Shown here one piece after another: positions 1-12,116 of a stretch of DNA of 64,000 nt (positions are counted from its first letter, which is position 1; each line of letters begins with the position of its first letter). The notes beneath the pieces were generated by a model. The model saw only the letters and a program-made list of their open reading frames with translations, had not been told where the DNA came from and did no database searches. Location: NCBI RefSeq assembly GCF_002127325.2, contig NC_035449.2, positions 144,560,946-144,624,945 of the forward strand, read 5' to 3'. The translations under genes and the position numbers were made by a program. The DNA is from Helianthus annuus. Taxonomy: Eukaryota; Streptophyta; Magnoliopsida; Asterales; Asteraceae.

Positions 1-251
1 CTTGAGGGAGAGTCTGTTAGAGAGAAAGAGTCTATTAGAGAGAAAGAGTCTGAAGATGCAAGAGCTAGGAATTTTGATCCTAAAGATGCCAGAGATTGAT
101 AGAGCATCATCCGAGGGGAAGATCAGCTAAAGAAAGAGTTAGAGTGTGATAAGAGCCAGATCAAGATCCTGAAGAAAGCCCAAAATACTGATAAAGACTG
201 AAGACTGTGAAGACTCGACACTGAAGACTCGCCAACATTTGAGGGGGAGTC

Positions 252-681
252 TGTTGGTGCATGCGTCTGTCGACTTCGTCTTGTATCGAGTCTTGTACTA
301 AGAATGTTAGATCAGGGCGCGTAGTTCGAGAAATAGATGTTTATGTAATTTTGCTTGAAGCTAACTAATTCCGCTTGAAAGTGACATAGTGTAATTCCGT
401 GCGGAATTAGATTCCGCTTGGAATTCTAATTCCGCTTGGGACTGGTTCATGCGGAATTAAGAGCCTATAAATACCTCCTAAGCGAAATCATTTCTAACCT
501 TCATGATTCCAGTACCGAAGTGCTGCCGACGCATCGATTGATCTGTATTGCTGTTAAATAAATAAAACAAGACGTTTAATAGTGAAACAAGCTGTTTTCC
601 AAGTCTGTTTCTTTGTTTTCGCCTTTGAAACAGACAAGAACTCTTCTGATTGACTCGTTTGGGTCACAGATCGAACCTACA
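252..681 (+). repeat. 3' LTR of K (430 bp)
   Basis: Begins TGTTGG after the polypurine tract and ends AACCTACA. It contains a perfect palindrome with a 2-bp centre, TAATTCCGTGCGGAATTA (392-409), several TTCCGCTTG words, and a TATA box at 466-473. The partner LTR is outside the window, so the boundaries rest on the TG...CA ends and the tract. Confidence 0.72.
392..473 (+). promoter_or_regulatory. Palindrome cluster and TATA box of the K LTR
   Basis: The 18-bp palindrome at 392-409 is followed by ATTCCGCTTGG words about 18 bp apart (from 411 and 429) and a half-palindrome GCGGAATTAA at 451-460. TATAAATA lies at 466-473, 5 bp after the last box. This looks like a U3 promoter with repeated protein-binding sites; the binding role is inferred. 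Confidence 0.5.
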
Positions 682-803
682 AAGAATAGCACATAAAGAT
701 GTTTCATAAAAATAACATGTGAAGCAAGTATGGTTGAATTTGGTGCTTAACTATAGACTAGGTCAAAAGCATGGCAAATTTTTTCCTAATTCCCTATAGT
801 TAT

Positions 804-816
804 GGCTCTGATACCA
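804..816 (-). other. Primer-binding site of J (initiator tRNA-Met type)
   Basis: GGCTCTGATACCA on the plus strand is the complement of TGGTATCAGAGCC, the usual plant primer site for initiator tRNA-Met. It ends 3 bp from the LTR start at 820. Confidence 0.85.
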
Positions 817-819
817 ATC

Positions 820-3097
820 TGTCACATCCTAACCCAGGGAGGAAACATCAAAGTGAGACGAAATAGATTTCAAGAGACTTCATAACACTATACGTGACAA
901 GTATTTAAATAATAGATTTTCATTTCATTTCTAAAGAGTCAATTACAAGGATTTGAAACAAATACAACATGAATAATGAAATACAATACAATAAGAATAC
1001 AAAATTTAAAGTGTGTATATAAGCATCCTACTAGATTCCATGCATCACGAACATCATCGCTAAACCTGCAACATGTTTTAAAAAGCATAGTTCAATACAT
1101 AGGTATTGGCGAGTACACTAGTTTTAGACTCATGGCATATGTATAAAAAGGTATATTCAATCCAAAATAGCATTTGGTTTACAAGGTCAAACTATCATGC
1201 ATAACAATATGTCAACTCTAGTGTCCACTAGTATTTAGCATCCCTCGCCACAAAAGCAACGAGACCGTTATAGAATAAAGACTTAACAAAACCCCGTCGG
1301 GTGGTGTGCTACTCCTATAGCGCTATAATGGTTTAAGCCGAGTTAACAAGTAGTATGTATTCTAGCATGAACCTAAGCATAACAAGGCATGTATACGGAT
1401 CGAATGAATAAAAGCATGTTTGTGAATTGTGTAGTTTAACAAGTAAAACATGTTGCACCCAAAGTGTATTAAAAAGGAAAATGGGTCAAGTGTACTCACA
1501 ACATTGCATATGCTTTCCGATTATCCAATTTGACGAAGTTGTTGAGTTTAGGAGGTTGAGTAAGTTCGGTTTGGGATTTTAAGAGACGGATACATTCGGT
1601 CTAAGGGTATGGAGTTTAAAATGCATGAAAAGTAAGTATATGAAAAGTAATCATCTTGTACACATAGCACATGTTCTTGAAACTATTAAAACTCCAAAAG
1701 AGTTTGTAGGATTTCATGGATCAAAGGTCCATTAGAGTCATAACAAGTGTATGGTCATAGATGGTGTAAGTCTACTACTTTGACGAATGAACACAAGTTC
1801 ATCTTCAAAGGTTCGAATGTTGAATAGTATATATAGATATTATTTAGATTATGTAATATATCAATAAATCCTATAGTTCAAGCATAAGGTAGGAGGATGA
1901 ATCCCCTATTTAGGTACCTCTTTGTGTCATAGAAATCATGTAGGAGGTAGGAAGAAATGTCTTCCATTTAGGCACCTCTAAGTGTTCACCACTACACTTG
2001 ATGTAAGAACATACAAGGAGGGTCATGAACTACAAGTAATACAAGAATACTAAACACTAATCTATAAGAAATCATCAAGCAATGTGTGGATTTTATGTAG
2101 GACAACCCAAGTTAATCCTAAATCACACTTACATCAAGTCTTGAACTTGAACATCACTTGTGGGTTAAGCCCTTGAACAAAACAGAAAGTTTGTGAGATT
2201 TATACCTCTGATTTTGAATGTCTCAACCTTGTTTTTAAGCCTAACTAACCATAGAAGTGGTTATAAGCATAAGGACATAGGTTTAAGATGAGTTTCCTCA
2301 AGTTCAATCAAGTTTATCAATGTTTGAAACAAGAACAGAAAAATCAGTCAACTTTGGAGCTCTTTTGGCGACATTCCAGGGCCTGGTTTTCCATGGAAAA
2401 CCAATGGAAACGTAGCTAAGGTCAATACAAAGAAGTAGGAAAAAGAATCGAGTGAATCGGATAAGAAATGAGTGAGTTATGCTCACTTTTGTGAATGTTG
2501 GTATTTCTACTTGAACTCTTGTCTTTAGCTACGATTTGGAGGATGTTTTGAGAGTGTTTTAGTGTTGCAAAAGTGGTAGAGAGGCTGGTTATAAGTGGTA
2601 TTTATAGGGGGAAGGATTAGGGTTAAGTTGGGTGAGCATTTAATACAATTAGGTGAGAGTTTAAGCAATAAAAAAAAGAAATAATTCAACCATAGTTGGC
2701 TGATTGCAAGGGCTGTTTGGCAGCTTTTATTAATTTTTTCTTGTTGTTTAAATGATGTAAAATGTATAAATAAGAGGTATTTTATATAATTAAGATGCTA
2801 CATAAAGCTTAATGTGCATTTAACATGTTATCAAGGTCTAAAAGATTAAGAGACATGTTTTACTTACACCAACTTGCGATATATTAAGTGTGTCATATGA
2901 AACAAGTATGAATGATTTACATTTAGGTATTAATCAAGCGAAAAGCATATAACTTAATTTTATAATCGAATAACCAAGTGTTTGAACGTACCAAAGATTT
3001 AAGAATTGCGAATACACGATCATTGTTTATGAATTAAACTTACGTTTATGCGAATTACGAATCATGTATCGAACGAGTGCACGTATCAATGTATAAA
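820..3097 (-). repeat. 5' LTR of J, interrupted at 3098
   Basis: Starts TGTCACATCC beside the primer site. At least 2278 bp remain before element H cuts it. The sequence is AT-rich with stops in all frames; short open frames such as the one at 2304-2486 are not supported as genes. A segment near 1296-1345 with a palindromic AGCGCT core resembles part of the B LTR (near 14968), which fits a related gypsy lineage. Confidence 0.6.
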
Positions 3098-4763
3098 TGA
3101 TGTGCGTAAGTGTGTATATATTTTAGATGTATATTTTAAGCCCTTTTTACACTTTTAGCCAAGTTTTAAATTTATAAAACACGATATTTACTAACACTAA
3201 ACACACATATGGGCAAGTGCACCCATCGTGGATGGAGTATAGTTTTGGTAAGATACCGAGGTCGTCCAAGGACACAAGAGCTTTTAGTACCGGTTTATCC
3301 TCAACGTCTAACAAATCAAAATGTTAGAAAAGATTTTTAAACTAAGAAAATAAAACTAACTAAAATGCTGAAAATAAAATAAAAATAAAAACAGATAGAC
3401 AAGATGAATCACTTGGATCCGACTCGTGTGTTAGTGTAACCTTTGATTATTTTCGCACTTTTGCACTTGTTTAAGAGATTATCTTAGTTATTGTAGTAGG
3501 CCCCTCTTTTGAAGGTGGCGTTACTCTCAACCCAGTAGTTTGAGTCAGCAAGGATACAATCCTAAAGGGTCGGATTATTGAAAGATAATTAATTAAGTTA
3601 TTAATGCATAATGTGGCAGGCCCCTCTTTTGAAGGCGACGTTACCCTTAGCTAAGTAGTCTGAGTCAGCAGGGATACAGTCCTAAGTAGTTGGGTTAAAG
3701 TTTTAATAGTAGTTTAACTTATGAGGGGATCAAAGAGTTTGGACCCCGACATCCAATACCTTTAGGTATTGAAGGAGGTCCTACTAAATTTGACCCAGGT
3801 CCTTTGCAGGATCTATACACTGAACAATGGCAACACTCTTACCAAACCGTTCCCTTAACCCCCGACCAGGCAGCCAACATACCTCCCTATAGACCGTCGA
3901 GATATGAATGGTGAAAATCTTTTATTTTATATAGACAGTAAATAATGCCAAGACACCACGGACAAACGATAAGGAAGAATCACCTTCAACATAAGAAACT
4001 AGTAATTAAAGTCATTAATACAAAACCAATTAAAAAGTGCAAACGATTAAAAATAAAAAGTATTACACTAAACACTTGTCTTCACCAAGTGATGTAAGAG
4101 ACTTAGGCAAACATGGCCTTTGATTGTCAAGAACTCTTACGATCAATCTTGGATCCCGAGACGACTCACACACTCTATGATGGACAATGGATGATGGTGG
4201 TGGATGATGGTGTTATGGTGGTGGTGGGTGGTGGGTGAAGTGTGAGAGAGGTGGTGTGCCAAGGGATGAGTTGAAATGGCTCCAAACACTCCTATTTATA
4301 GGCTGAACAGAAGCTCGGGCACGGCCCCGTCTCCATCCTCGTCTCTCTCTTTATTAATTGTAATTCGCAATTACAATAAATGCGCCTGCAGGAAGTTGAC
4401 CACGCCCCCGTGTCAGCTGGGCACGGCCCCGTGGTGAGCAGTAGAAGCTTCTAATGGTTTGTCTTTTCTGCTGCTACTTGGGCACGGCCCCGTGCTCGCT
4501 GAGCACAGGGCGTGTTTAGTCTTCTGTTTTCTTAGTTTTGCTTGGGAAGATACTGTTGAGGGGTCGGGCATTCCATTTTTGTTCCTTTTCTTGTATTTAT
4601 GTTAGATTTAGCTGTCTTTTTGCTTCTTTTGTTAATTTGAGCTCATTTAATCCTGAAAATACAAAAGGAAGACAAAAGCACACTTTTTCCAACATTGGTA
4701 CTAAAAAGGGTTAGTTTTATGCCACAATTGATATAATTTATATGTTGCATTTTGCGCATATCA
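3098..4763 (-). repeat. 3' LTR of H (1666 bp)
   Basis: On the plus strand it runs from TGATGTGCG to GCGCATATCA and aligns along its length with the LTRs of G and with the reverse complement of the I LTR. A reversed TATA box (TATTTATA) is at 4293-4300, with CACGGCCCCGTG-type boxes on its upstream side near 4321, 4400 and 4480. The CCCCCACACTT tract that follows on the right marks it as the 3' LTR of a minus-strand element. Confidence 0.8.
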
Positions 4764-6679
4764 AATACCCCCACACTTGAATCTTTGCTTGTCCTCAAGC
4801 AAAACTCTTTATAATGTGGCTTTATTCCCTCCCAAATGGAATGGGTAGAAGAGAAGGTTTTTGGGCTTGTCATAGAGTGTCGGGATTTCCAAGATTCTTT
4901 ATTGAGGTTTTATTTTTATTTATTTACAATCCTATTTGGCATGATTTATTAAGAACGTTTCTTAAGATAAATTACTTATTCGGGCATAACATACCTTTTT
5001 AAAATCTCATTTATATACAAGTTCACATACCTCACGGGGGATCACTCAACACTCGGCCGAAGGTGTATTTTTAGTGAATCACTCGAGAGCGGCATGGAAC
5101 TTACTCCTACCATAAGCTTGCCAAGCAATCAATCCTCCTCCTTTTTAACTATATACCTTTGTAAATATCAAGAGGACTTTATGGGTGAAGGGTTAGGCTT
5201 GGGCTAAAGGTGGGTGGTTGGGTTAGTGGTTAGTAAAAAGGGCGAAAGGCGTAACAAACGTCGGTTTGAAAGACTTTTATTATTATTATTTTTCAAATTT
5301 TTATTTTATTTTGATGAATTGTTCAAACAAAGTGATTTTTGATAAACTTTGTTTGTTTGTTTATTTGGTTTCATCAAAATATATAAAAATACAAATTTTT
5401 TTAAGGAAGTCATAAGAGAACCGAACGTTGTTACTAAAAATAAAGGGTTAACAATAAAAAGGTTTAGGTGGGTAAAGAGGGTTGTTTTGGGTTAAGAAAT
5501 GAAAAGGTTTAGGCTCAAAGGGGTTAACTAGGGGGATTTTGGGTAGGTGGTAAAAAAATGAAAAATAATGGTGTAGAATGAAAAAGGGTTAGTCCTAATG
5601 CCTCTATCATTTACTTACTCGGGTTTAAGTTGGTAAGGACCAGGAATGTATTGTTGTGGCAAGTTCTAGAGTCGTACGAACCAGGCGGCTATTCACACAA
5701 GAAACGAAAAATGAGCATTTGGTGTAAAGATATATATTTGTATGCTCGTTAAAGGCTCAAAACTCACTTTTGTGGGAAATGGGTTTTTTATGTAATCAAG
5801 TATATATAATCAAATTTTAACTAAGTTTGTCATGCCTTTTCATAATTTTCTTATGTTGGTTCTTTTTATCACGACGCTATCGGTTGTAAATTTGTAAAAA
5901 TATAACCTTGTTAAGACTTGTATTCCCAACTTAAACTTAGACAAGTAAAAAAAATGAAAATTTTTGGAAAAAAAATTGGGGTCATTAGCGGTTCCAATAG
6001 AGTTTTGTGTAAGGCTTGTTATTAGGACTTGCAAAATTCAAGGCTTTAGCATCCCCCCCACACTTAAATTACACATTGTCCTAAATGTGTCCCAAAAATA
6101 AGTTTTTAGGTCGATTGAATGTGTAAAACGGTGTTAAAAGCAAAATTTTTATGTTACTGGCAGTCTGGACACGGCCCCGTGTTGGTTGGACACGGCCCCG
6201 TGTTCAGGTGCCAGTAACGAAAACTTACAGAAGTCGAACACGGGGGCGTGTTGGCTAGGCACGACCCCGTGTTTGGTAAAAATCTGCAGAAACTTAAACA
6301 AACAGCAGGTCTGGGAGGTGGGCACGGGGGCGTGTTGGCCAGACACAACCCCGTGTGGACAATCTGCAAGGTTGAAAAACAGGTTTCTTTCTCCGGTTTT
6401 CCTGTCCTGGCTTTAGTAGTACTAATGTTTAGCACTCTAAGCCTTGTTTGTACCTGTTTTATCAGTAAATACCACACCAAACAATACCAAACGTCCTAAA
6501 TTACCAAATCAAACATTCAAACCATCAAGTTAAAAACAAAAACAAAAGCAGAAAATAAAAATAAGTTAGGAAAAGTAAATTGTTCAACACTTCGGCACGC
6601 AGGCCGGGAATTGTTTGATAGAAAGGGGAAATTAACCTGTGGGCTCACCAACCAGCCGCTCCTACTCCTACTCCACCTG
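4764..6679 (-). other. H 3' noncoding region with two polypurine-tract-like motifs
   Basis: No coding region is supported. Reading on the minus strand, it carries GC-box pairs (6170-6202, 6239-6271, 6321-6353), then a first tract-like motif AAGTGTGGGGGG (complement near 6050-6065), about 1.28 kb of AT-rich DNA, and the terminal tract complementary to 4764-4780 beside the LTR. The same order is found in G and I. Short open frames across the GC boxes come from the 21-bp period and are not genes. Confidence 0.7.
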
Positions 6680-6844
6680 CTAGTCCATGTCTTCATCACT
6701 GTTGTCACCTCCTACCCCATGACCCGCCATATACTCCCGGATGCTCCCGATGTCGTCTTGGATATCGGTGATGTTTCTTTCAATGGCTCCGACCCGGTGG
6801 TATGTGTTGTTGGCAAGGTTGTAGGTGTTCATGGTGCACATAAG
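6680..6844 (-). pseudogene. H ORF1, third (C-terminal) segment
   Basis: Continues in frame from 14121-14365 once element G and one copy of its GTTTT duplication are subtracted, and ends at a TAG stop (6680-6682). The segment encodes about 54 residues predicted to be helical, with regularly spaced I/V/L positions, then an acidic tail. It closes a 381-codon frame whose other parts are 14121-14365 and 30713-31448. The protein is a non-catalytic Athila-type ORF1 product of unknown function. Confidence 0.7.
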
Positions 6845-6849
6845 GTTTT

Positions 6850-8543
6850 TGATGTGTGTCGGTGTGTATATAATTTTTTGATGTATATTTAAGCTCTTTT
6901 TACACTTTTAGCCAAGTTTTAAATTTATAAAACACGATATTCACTAACACTAAACACACATATGGGCAAGTGCACCCATCGTGGACGTAGTATAGTGTTG
7001 GTAAGATACCGAGGTCGTCCAAGGACACAAGAGCTTTTAATACCGGTTTATCCTCAACGTCTAATCAAATCAAAAGGTTAGAAAAATGTTTTAAACTAAC
7101 AAATATAAAAACTAACTAAATGCTGAAAAATAAAATAAAATAAAAACAGATAGACAAGATGAATCACTTGGATCCGACACGTGTATTAGTATAACCTTTG
7201 ATTATTTTCGCACTTTTGCACTTGTTTAAGAGATTATCTTAGTTATTGTAGTAGGCCCCTCTTTTGAAGGCGACGTTACCCTCAACCCAGTAGTTTGAGT
7301 CAGCAAGGATACAATCCTAAAGGGTCGGATTATTGAAAGATAATGAATTAAGTTATTAATGCAAATTATGGTAGGCCCCGCTTTTGGCGGTGACGTTACC
7401 CTCGGCTAAGTAGTCTGAGTCAGCAGGGATACAGTCCTAAATAGCCGGGTTATAGTATTAATAGTAGTTAACTTATGAGGGGGTCAAAGAGTTTGGATCC
7501 CCGCCATCCAATACCTATGGGTATTGAAGGAGATCCTACTAAATTTGACCCAGGTCCCAAGCAGGACCTCTAAACGCTGAACAAGGGCAAGACCCTTACC
7601 AAACCGTTCCCTTAACCCCCGACCAGGTAGCCAACATACCTCCATATAGACCGTGGAGATATGAATGGTGAAAATCTTTTATTTTATATAGACAGTAAAA
7701 TAACGCCAAGACACCACGGACAAACGATAAGGAAAGATCACCTTCAACATAAGTAACTAGTTATTAAAGTCATTAATACAAAACCAAATAAAAAGTGCAA
7801 AAGATTAAAAATGAAAAGTATTATACTAAACACTTGTCTTCACCAAGTGATGTAAGAGACTTAGGCAAACATGGCCTTGATTGTCAAGAACTCTTACGAT
7901 CAATCTTGGATCCCGAGACGACTCACACACTCTATGATGGACAATGGATGATGGTGGTGGATGATGGTATTATGGTGGTGGTGGGTGGTGGATGAAGTGT
8001 GAGAGAGGTGGTGTGCCAAGGGATGAGAGAGAATGAAGCCAAGCTCCTCTATTTATAGGCTGAACAGAAGGCTGGACACGGCCCCATGTCCGCTGGACAC
8101 GGCCCCGTGCCCGCCTGACACTCTCTCTCCTCATTAATTGTAATTGCGAATTACAATTAATGCGCCTGCTGTACTTTCACCACGCCCCCGTGCTCGCTGG
8201 ACACGGCCCCGTGGTGGGCAATGGAAGCTTCTACTGGTTTGTCTTTTCTGCTGCTTCCTGGGCACGCCCCCGTGTTCGCTGGACACGGGGCGTGTTCAGA
8301 CTCTGTTTCTTCCTTTTTGCTTTGGGAGGTGCCGTTGAGGGTCCGGGCAGTCTACTTTTGTTCCTTTTCTTGTATTTATGGTAGAATTAGTGGTCTTTTT
8401 GCTTCTTTTGTGATTTTGAGCTCATTTCATCCTGAAAATACAAAAGGAAGACAAAAACACTCTTTTTCCAACATTAGTACTTAAAAAGGGTTAGTTTTAT
8501 GCCTTAATTGATGTGTTTTATATGTTGCATTTTACACACATCA
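6850..8543 (-). repeat. 3' LTR of G (1694 bp)
   Basis: Runs from TGATGTGTG to ACACACATCA on the plus strand. A reversed TATA box lies at 8050-8057, with GC-box pairs on its upstream side (around 8083, 8178 and 8262). One box has changed CG to CA at 8086 relative to the other LTR. Confidence 0.92.
8050..8057 (-). promoter_or_regulatory. TATA box of the G 3' LTR
   Basis: TATTTATA on the plus strand reads TATAAATA on the transcribed strand. The matching sites are 13627-13634 in the 5' LTR, 4293-4300 in H and 40875-40882 in I. Confidence 0.6.
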
Positions 8544-10381
8544 AATACCCCCACACTTGAACTTTTGCTTGTCCTCAAGCAAAACTCTTTAAATGTGGCT
8601 TACACTCCCAAATGGAATAGGTAGAAGAGAAGTTTTTTTTAGCTTGTCCTAGAGTGTCGGGAATCCAAGGTTTTTATAGGCTTTATTTTTATTTATTTAC
8701 AATCCTATTCGTTGTGATTTATTTTGAACATTTCATAAGATAAATTACTTATTTGGGCATAGCATGCCTTATTAAAATTCCATTTATATACAAGTTCACA
8801 TACCTCACGGGAGATCACTCAACACTCGGCCGAAGGTGTATATTTTAGTGAATCACTCGAGAGCGGCACGGAACTTACGTCTTTCCATAGGCTTGCCAAG
8901 CAATCAATCCTCCTCCTTTTTAACTTTTTACCTTTGTAAATATCAAGAGGACTTTTTGGGGTGAAGGCTTGGGTTTAAAGGTGGGTGGTTGGTTAGTGGT
9001 TAGTAAAAAGGGCGAAAATCGTAGCAAGTGTCGGTTTTCGTAAAATACCTTGTTTTTAGTGACCTATTATTTTTGAAGTATTTCTCCAAACAAGCTTTTG
9101 TAGCTTTTGTTTGTTTTTGACTTCATCATATATATATATATATATTTTTTGATGTCACATGAAAGGGCAAGTTGACGAAAAACCGAGCTTGTTACTAAAA
9201 TAAAGGGTGAAAAAATGAAAAAGGTTTTTGGTGGGTAAAAATGGTTTTTTGGGGTAATGAAATGAAAGGTTTAGGCTCAAAGGGGTTTTCTAGGGGGATT
9301 TTGGGTAGGTAAAAAAATGAAAAATAATGGTTTTGAAAGAAAAATAGTTAGTCCTAATGCCTCCATCATTTACTTACTTGGGCTTAAGTTGGTAAGGACC
9401 GGGAATGTATCGTCGTGGCAAGTTCTAGATTTGTAAGAACCGAGCGGCTATTCACACAAGAAACGAAAAATGAGCATTTAATATAAATATGTGTATTTTT
9501 ATGCTCAATAAAGGCTCAAAACTCACTTTTGTGGGAATGGGTTTTTAATGTGACCAAGCATATGTAATCGAATTTTTAATTAGACTTGTTATACCGTTTC
9601 ATAATTTTCTTATGTTGGTTCTATTTATCACGACGCTATCGGTTGTAAACTTGTAAAAATATAACCTTTTTAGAACTTGTTATACCCAACTTAAACTAAG
9701 ACAAGTAAATAATAAAAAAAAATTGAAAAAGTTTTTGAAAAAATTTGGGGTGTTTAGCGGTTCCAATAAAGTTTTGTGTAAGGCTTGTGTTTAGGATTTT
9801 GCAAAATTTCAAGGTTTTAGCATCCCCCCCACACTTAAATTACACATTGTCCTCAATGTGTCCAAAAATAAAGTTTTTGGTTGATTAGAATGTATAAAAG
9901 TGTGTTAAAAAGCAAAGATTTATGTTACTGGCATCCTGGACACGGCCCCGTGGTGACCGGGCACGGCCCCGTGGTCAAGTGCCAGTAACAAAAATTACAG
10001 AATTGAAACAGAAGCCTGGACACGGGGGCGTGTCCGCTGAACACGGCCCGTGTCCAGTTACCTGAACTGGGCGATTTTCTGCAGGGGGCTCAGCACGGGG
10101 CCGTGTTGGTTGGGCACGGCCCGTGTTGAGCCTTCTGTGATGGAGATTTTTGTCGGGTTGCTCTGTTCTTCGTGCATGGTTTCATTTTTTCTCGTTCCCT
10201 TTTTCATCCATTACCACCATGAATCCATAAATTATAAAAACCATCATAACATTGATAATCATAGAGAGATAGTACAATAAAGATAACTAATTACTTAAGA
10301 GATACAAGAGGTTATCATAAGGATTCTACTTATTTAGGAAAATTTCGGGAATAGTTTCCCGATGTAGAAACACTCTCTAGC
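8544..10381 (-). other. G 3' noncoding region
   Basis: AT-rich, no supported gene. It holds three GC-box pairs (around 9949, 10018 and 10093), an internal polypurine-tract-like motif (complement at 9821-9852), and the terminal tract beside the 3' LTR (complement at 8544-8560). The distance between the two tracts is close to 1.28 kb, as in H and I. An (AT)n run lies near 9128-9145. Confidence 0.7.
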
Positions 10382-10831
10382 CTATGGCTCCTCGGTTTTT
10401 GCCCAAAGCCATTCTTCTATCTCCCTTGGGAGGTAGAAGGTAGCTTCATTCTCTCCGGTGTCTTGAGGAGGAGCGCTTACCGGGACTCCTTGCACCACTC
10501 TTGGTTGAGGCACTTGGTGCATGGCGTGCCATTCCGCTGGAATGATAACCTCGGGTACTACATTCCACGCCCTTTGGGTTATCACCGGAACCAAAGGCGG
10601 GGAAGCAAGAAGGTTCAACCTTTGGTGCAGAAGGTTTACTTCTCGCAGGCAGCCCTCCAAACCTATCGTCAGATGATTAATACGGTCCACCAATGCTTCT
10701 TCCACACTTGTCATTTCGTCTACGGCTTCCCTTAAAGCGTAAACGTAGTTTACTAGGGAATCCTCTGTCGCGGACGACCTCCTTCCATTCCGGTTATTTC
10801 TTGAAGACGCTCCACTGTTTCTGCTAGCCAT
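10382..10831 (-). CDS. G ORF-b: 149-residue coiled-coil protein, unknown function
   Basis: I chose the ATG at 10831 because it has a plant-like context (AAAATGGC); the frame is open further upstream but without an ATG. The N-terminus is Ser/Arg/Asn-rich (residues 1-24), followed by a helical stretch with heptad-like hydrophobic spacing (about 25-75) that is probably a coiled coil, then a Pro/Val-rich linker and an acidic Trp-containing C-terminus. No catalytic motif or zinc knuckle is visible. It is the second of two sense ORFs in G, 640 bp downstream of ORF-a, and has no counterpart that I recognise in H or I. It could be a remnant of the gag C-terminal region or an acquired sequence. The frame is intact, which agrees with the youth of the element. 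Confidence 0.55.
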   Translation of the reverse strand: MASRNSGASSRNNRNGRRSSATEDSLVNYVYALREAVDEMTSVEEALVDRINHLTIGLEGCLREVNLLHQRLNLLASPPLVPVITQRAWNVVPEVIIPAEWHAMHQVPQPRVVQGVPVSAPPQDTGENEATFYLPREIEEWLWAKTEEP

Positions 10832-11474
10832 TTTCTGCGAAATAAGCCGAAGATAACTAAACTTTTGCAAAACAGTACCTCGAACACGGCCCCGTGCTCA
10901 GCAAGCACGGCCCCGTGTTCAGCTGTCTGCAGGATTTTTGTCTAACGATTCTAGGTTTTTAAATTATTTTAAGATACTTTTATCGTGTTTTCAGCCCAGA
11001 TAATTTAAAAACAAAGTTATAGAACTAACTTTAGACAAGAATCCGTAGCTAAAAATCTCATAAACCTTTCATAGAAGGTTGGAATTATGGGTTTCCAAGC
11101 TTCCATGGAGGTAAGGTTTAAAAAAATTTTGGAAGAAGGAGAAATGAACAAAAGTGGAAAAGACAAGATGGTCCTTAGGAACCTTCTTTTAGCACTTACC
11201 TAGGATGGTATATGTGAAGATCCCAGGAATCTTTGCTTGGTGAAGTGGTCAAAAATGAGCAGGATTCAGGCTGCATTTAAAGAAAACGACAGCACACTGG
11301 ACACGGCCCCGTGTCCGCTGGACACGGCCCCGTGTGCAGAGAAAATCCTGACACATTTTGTCCGTATTCTGACAGAATCAGCAGAAAATCTTCTGAGCGA
11401 ACACGGGGGCGTGTTGACCGGACACGACCCCGTGTCGGAGGGCTGTTTTATGAAGTTTTGTCTTTATTAAGGAG
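10832..11474 (-). other. Spacer between ORF-a and ORF-b of G
   Basis: No gene supported. It contains three GC-box pairs (around 10883, 11298 and 11399). The short plus-strand frame at 11237-11470 is antisense to the element and results from the 21-bp box period. Confidence 0.6.
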
Positions 11475-12116
11475 CTAATCTATATCGGGTGGCTCCTGAC
11501 TTGTTGGAACAACCCCAAAGTGCCTAAGATACCTTAATTGTCCTATACTAATGCGAGAACGCAAGAGGTTGTCGGTGAGGGCAATTCCTATTTTCATTCT
11601 AGGTGGACAAGTCCAACCCTTTCCCGGGCTCTCGTTAAAGAAGGTGTATGCCGAATCGCTCAGGTCTATGTATGCATCGAACGAAGTCGATGGGGAGTCC
11701 TTCACGGCACAATCGACAAAGGGACGACTATCGTCCGCGTCTTTTCTAGGTAAGAAGGTATTTTCGGGAACAACGAGGTTGTCGGAATGCGGTTCCAACA
11801 TTTCCTCATGGTCATCATCTTGGGATGGATCTAAAAAATCCTTCCTAAGTTCTTTTGACCAATTAAGAAGTAGTTCTTCTAGTTGAAATAGCTCGTCAAG
11901 GAGCATTTCTCCTAGAATATCTGGCTGGGCGCATTCGAGGGAGAAATAGTGCTTATTTTTACTTTCGCCCCTCTTATGGTTACAAGGAATCGGTGGGTCT
12001 ATATAGTGGGGCCTATAAGTGAGGAAAAAACATTTTAATTCCTCATGTTCGCCTCCACATATTCGACACCACAAACCATAAGAGTGCCGAAAGTAAAAAG
12101 AATTACTATCACTCAT
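11475..12116 (-). CDS. G ORF-a: 213-residue protein with a variant zinc knuckle
   Basis: The ATG at 12116 is the first true start. Residues 17-29 form C-x2-C-x3-H-x4-C (CRICGGEHEELKC), one residue shorter between C and H than the canonical retroviral knuckle; a knuckle of the same spacing occurs in the I polyprotein. The middle is strongly acidic (DDDHEE and similar). The C-terminal third has a basic and hydrophobic stretch (PRMKIGIALTDNLLRSRIS) and ends PPDID. Plant gypsy gag C-termini carry similar CxxCGGxH knuckles, so this is probably a shortened gag-derived nucleic-acid-binding protein; the fold of the remainder is unknown. No protease or reverse transcriptase follows. The frame is undamaged. 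Confidence 0.6.
   Translation of the reverse strand: MSDSNSFYFRHSYGLWCRICGGEHEELKCFFLTYRPHYIDPPIPCNHKRGESKNKHYFSLECAQPDILGEMLLDELFQLEELLLNWSKELRKDFLDPSQDDDHEEMLEPHSDNLVVPENTFLPRKDADDSRPFVDCAVKDSPSTSFDAYIDLSDSAYTFFNESPGKGWTCPPRMKIGIALTDNLLRSRISIGQLRYLRHFGVVPTSQEPPDID

Larger units (their letters stand above)
1..681 (+). mobile_element. Element K: 3' end of a Ty1/copia-type LTR retrotransposon
   Basis: Only the right-hand end is in the window. Positions 1-237 are A/G-rich with repeated AGAGAAAGAGTCT-like words and no coding region I can support. A polypurine tract, GAGGGGGAGTC at 241-251, directly precedes the LTR, and a similar GAGGGAGAGTC lies at 4-14, so polypurine tracts are reiterated as in Sirevirus-type copia elements. 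The LTR starts with the same 12 bases (TGTTGGTGCATG) as the LTR of copia element D, so the two probably belong to one lineage. The 5' part is outside the window, so the target-site duplication cannot be tested. To the right lies the leader of element J, into which K seems to have inserted. Confidence 0.75.
682..3097 (-). mobile_element. Element J: minus-strand Ty3/gypsy-type element, leader and 5' LTR part
   Basis: Contains a primer-binding site on the minus strand next to an LTR that starts TGTCACATCC. The piece at 682-819 is the start of the J internal region and is cut by copia element K on its left. The LTR runs right from 820 and is interrupted at 3098 by Athila-like element H, so the rest lies past the window. 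No protein-coding region was recognised. J is the oldest layer visible. Confidence 0.65.

Noticed and set aside
6149..6499. Cys/Pro- or His-Gly-Pro-Val-rich small proteins (also near 8144-8484, 11237-11470, 13721-14061, 40418-40793 and 43954-44276)
   Set aside because: They follow the paired GC boxes, whose 21-bp period is a multiple of three; several frames and both strands are open at once, and they lie in LTR or spacer DNA.
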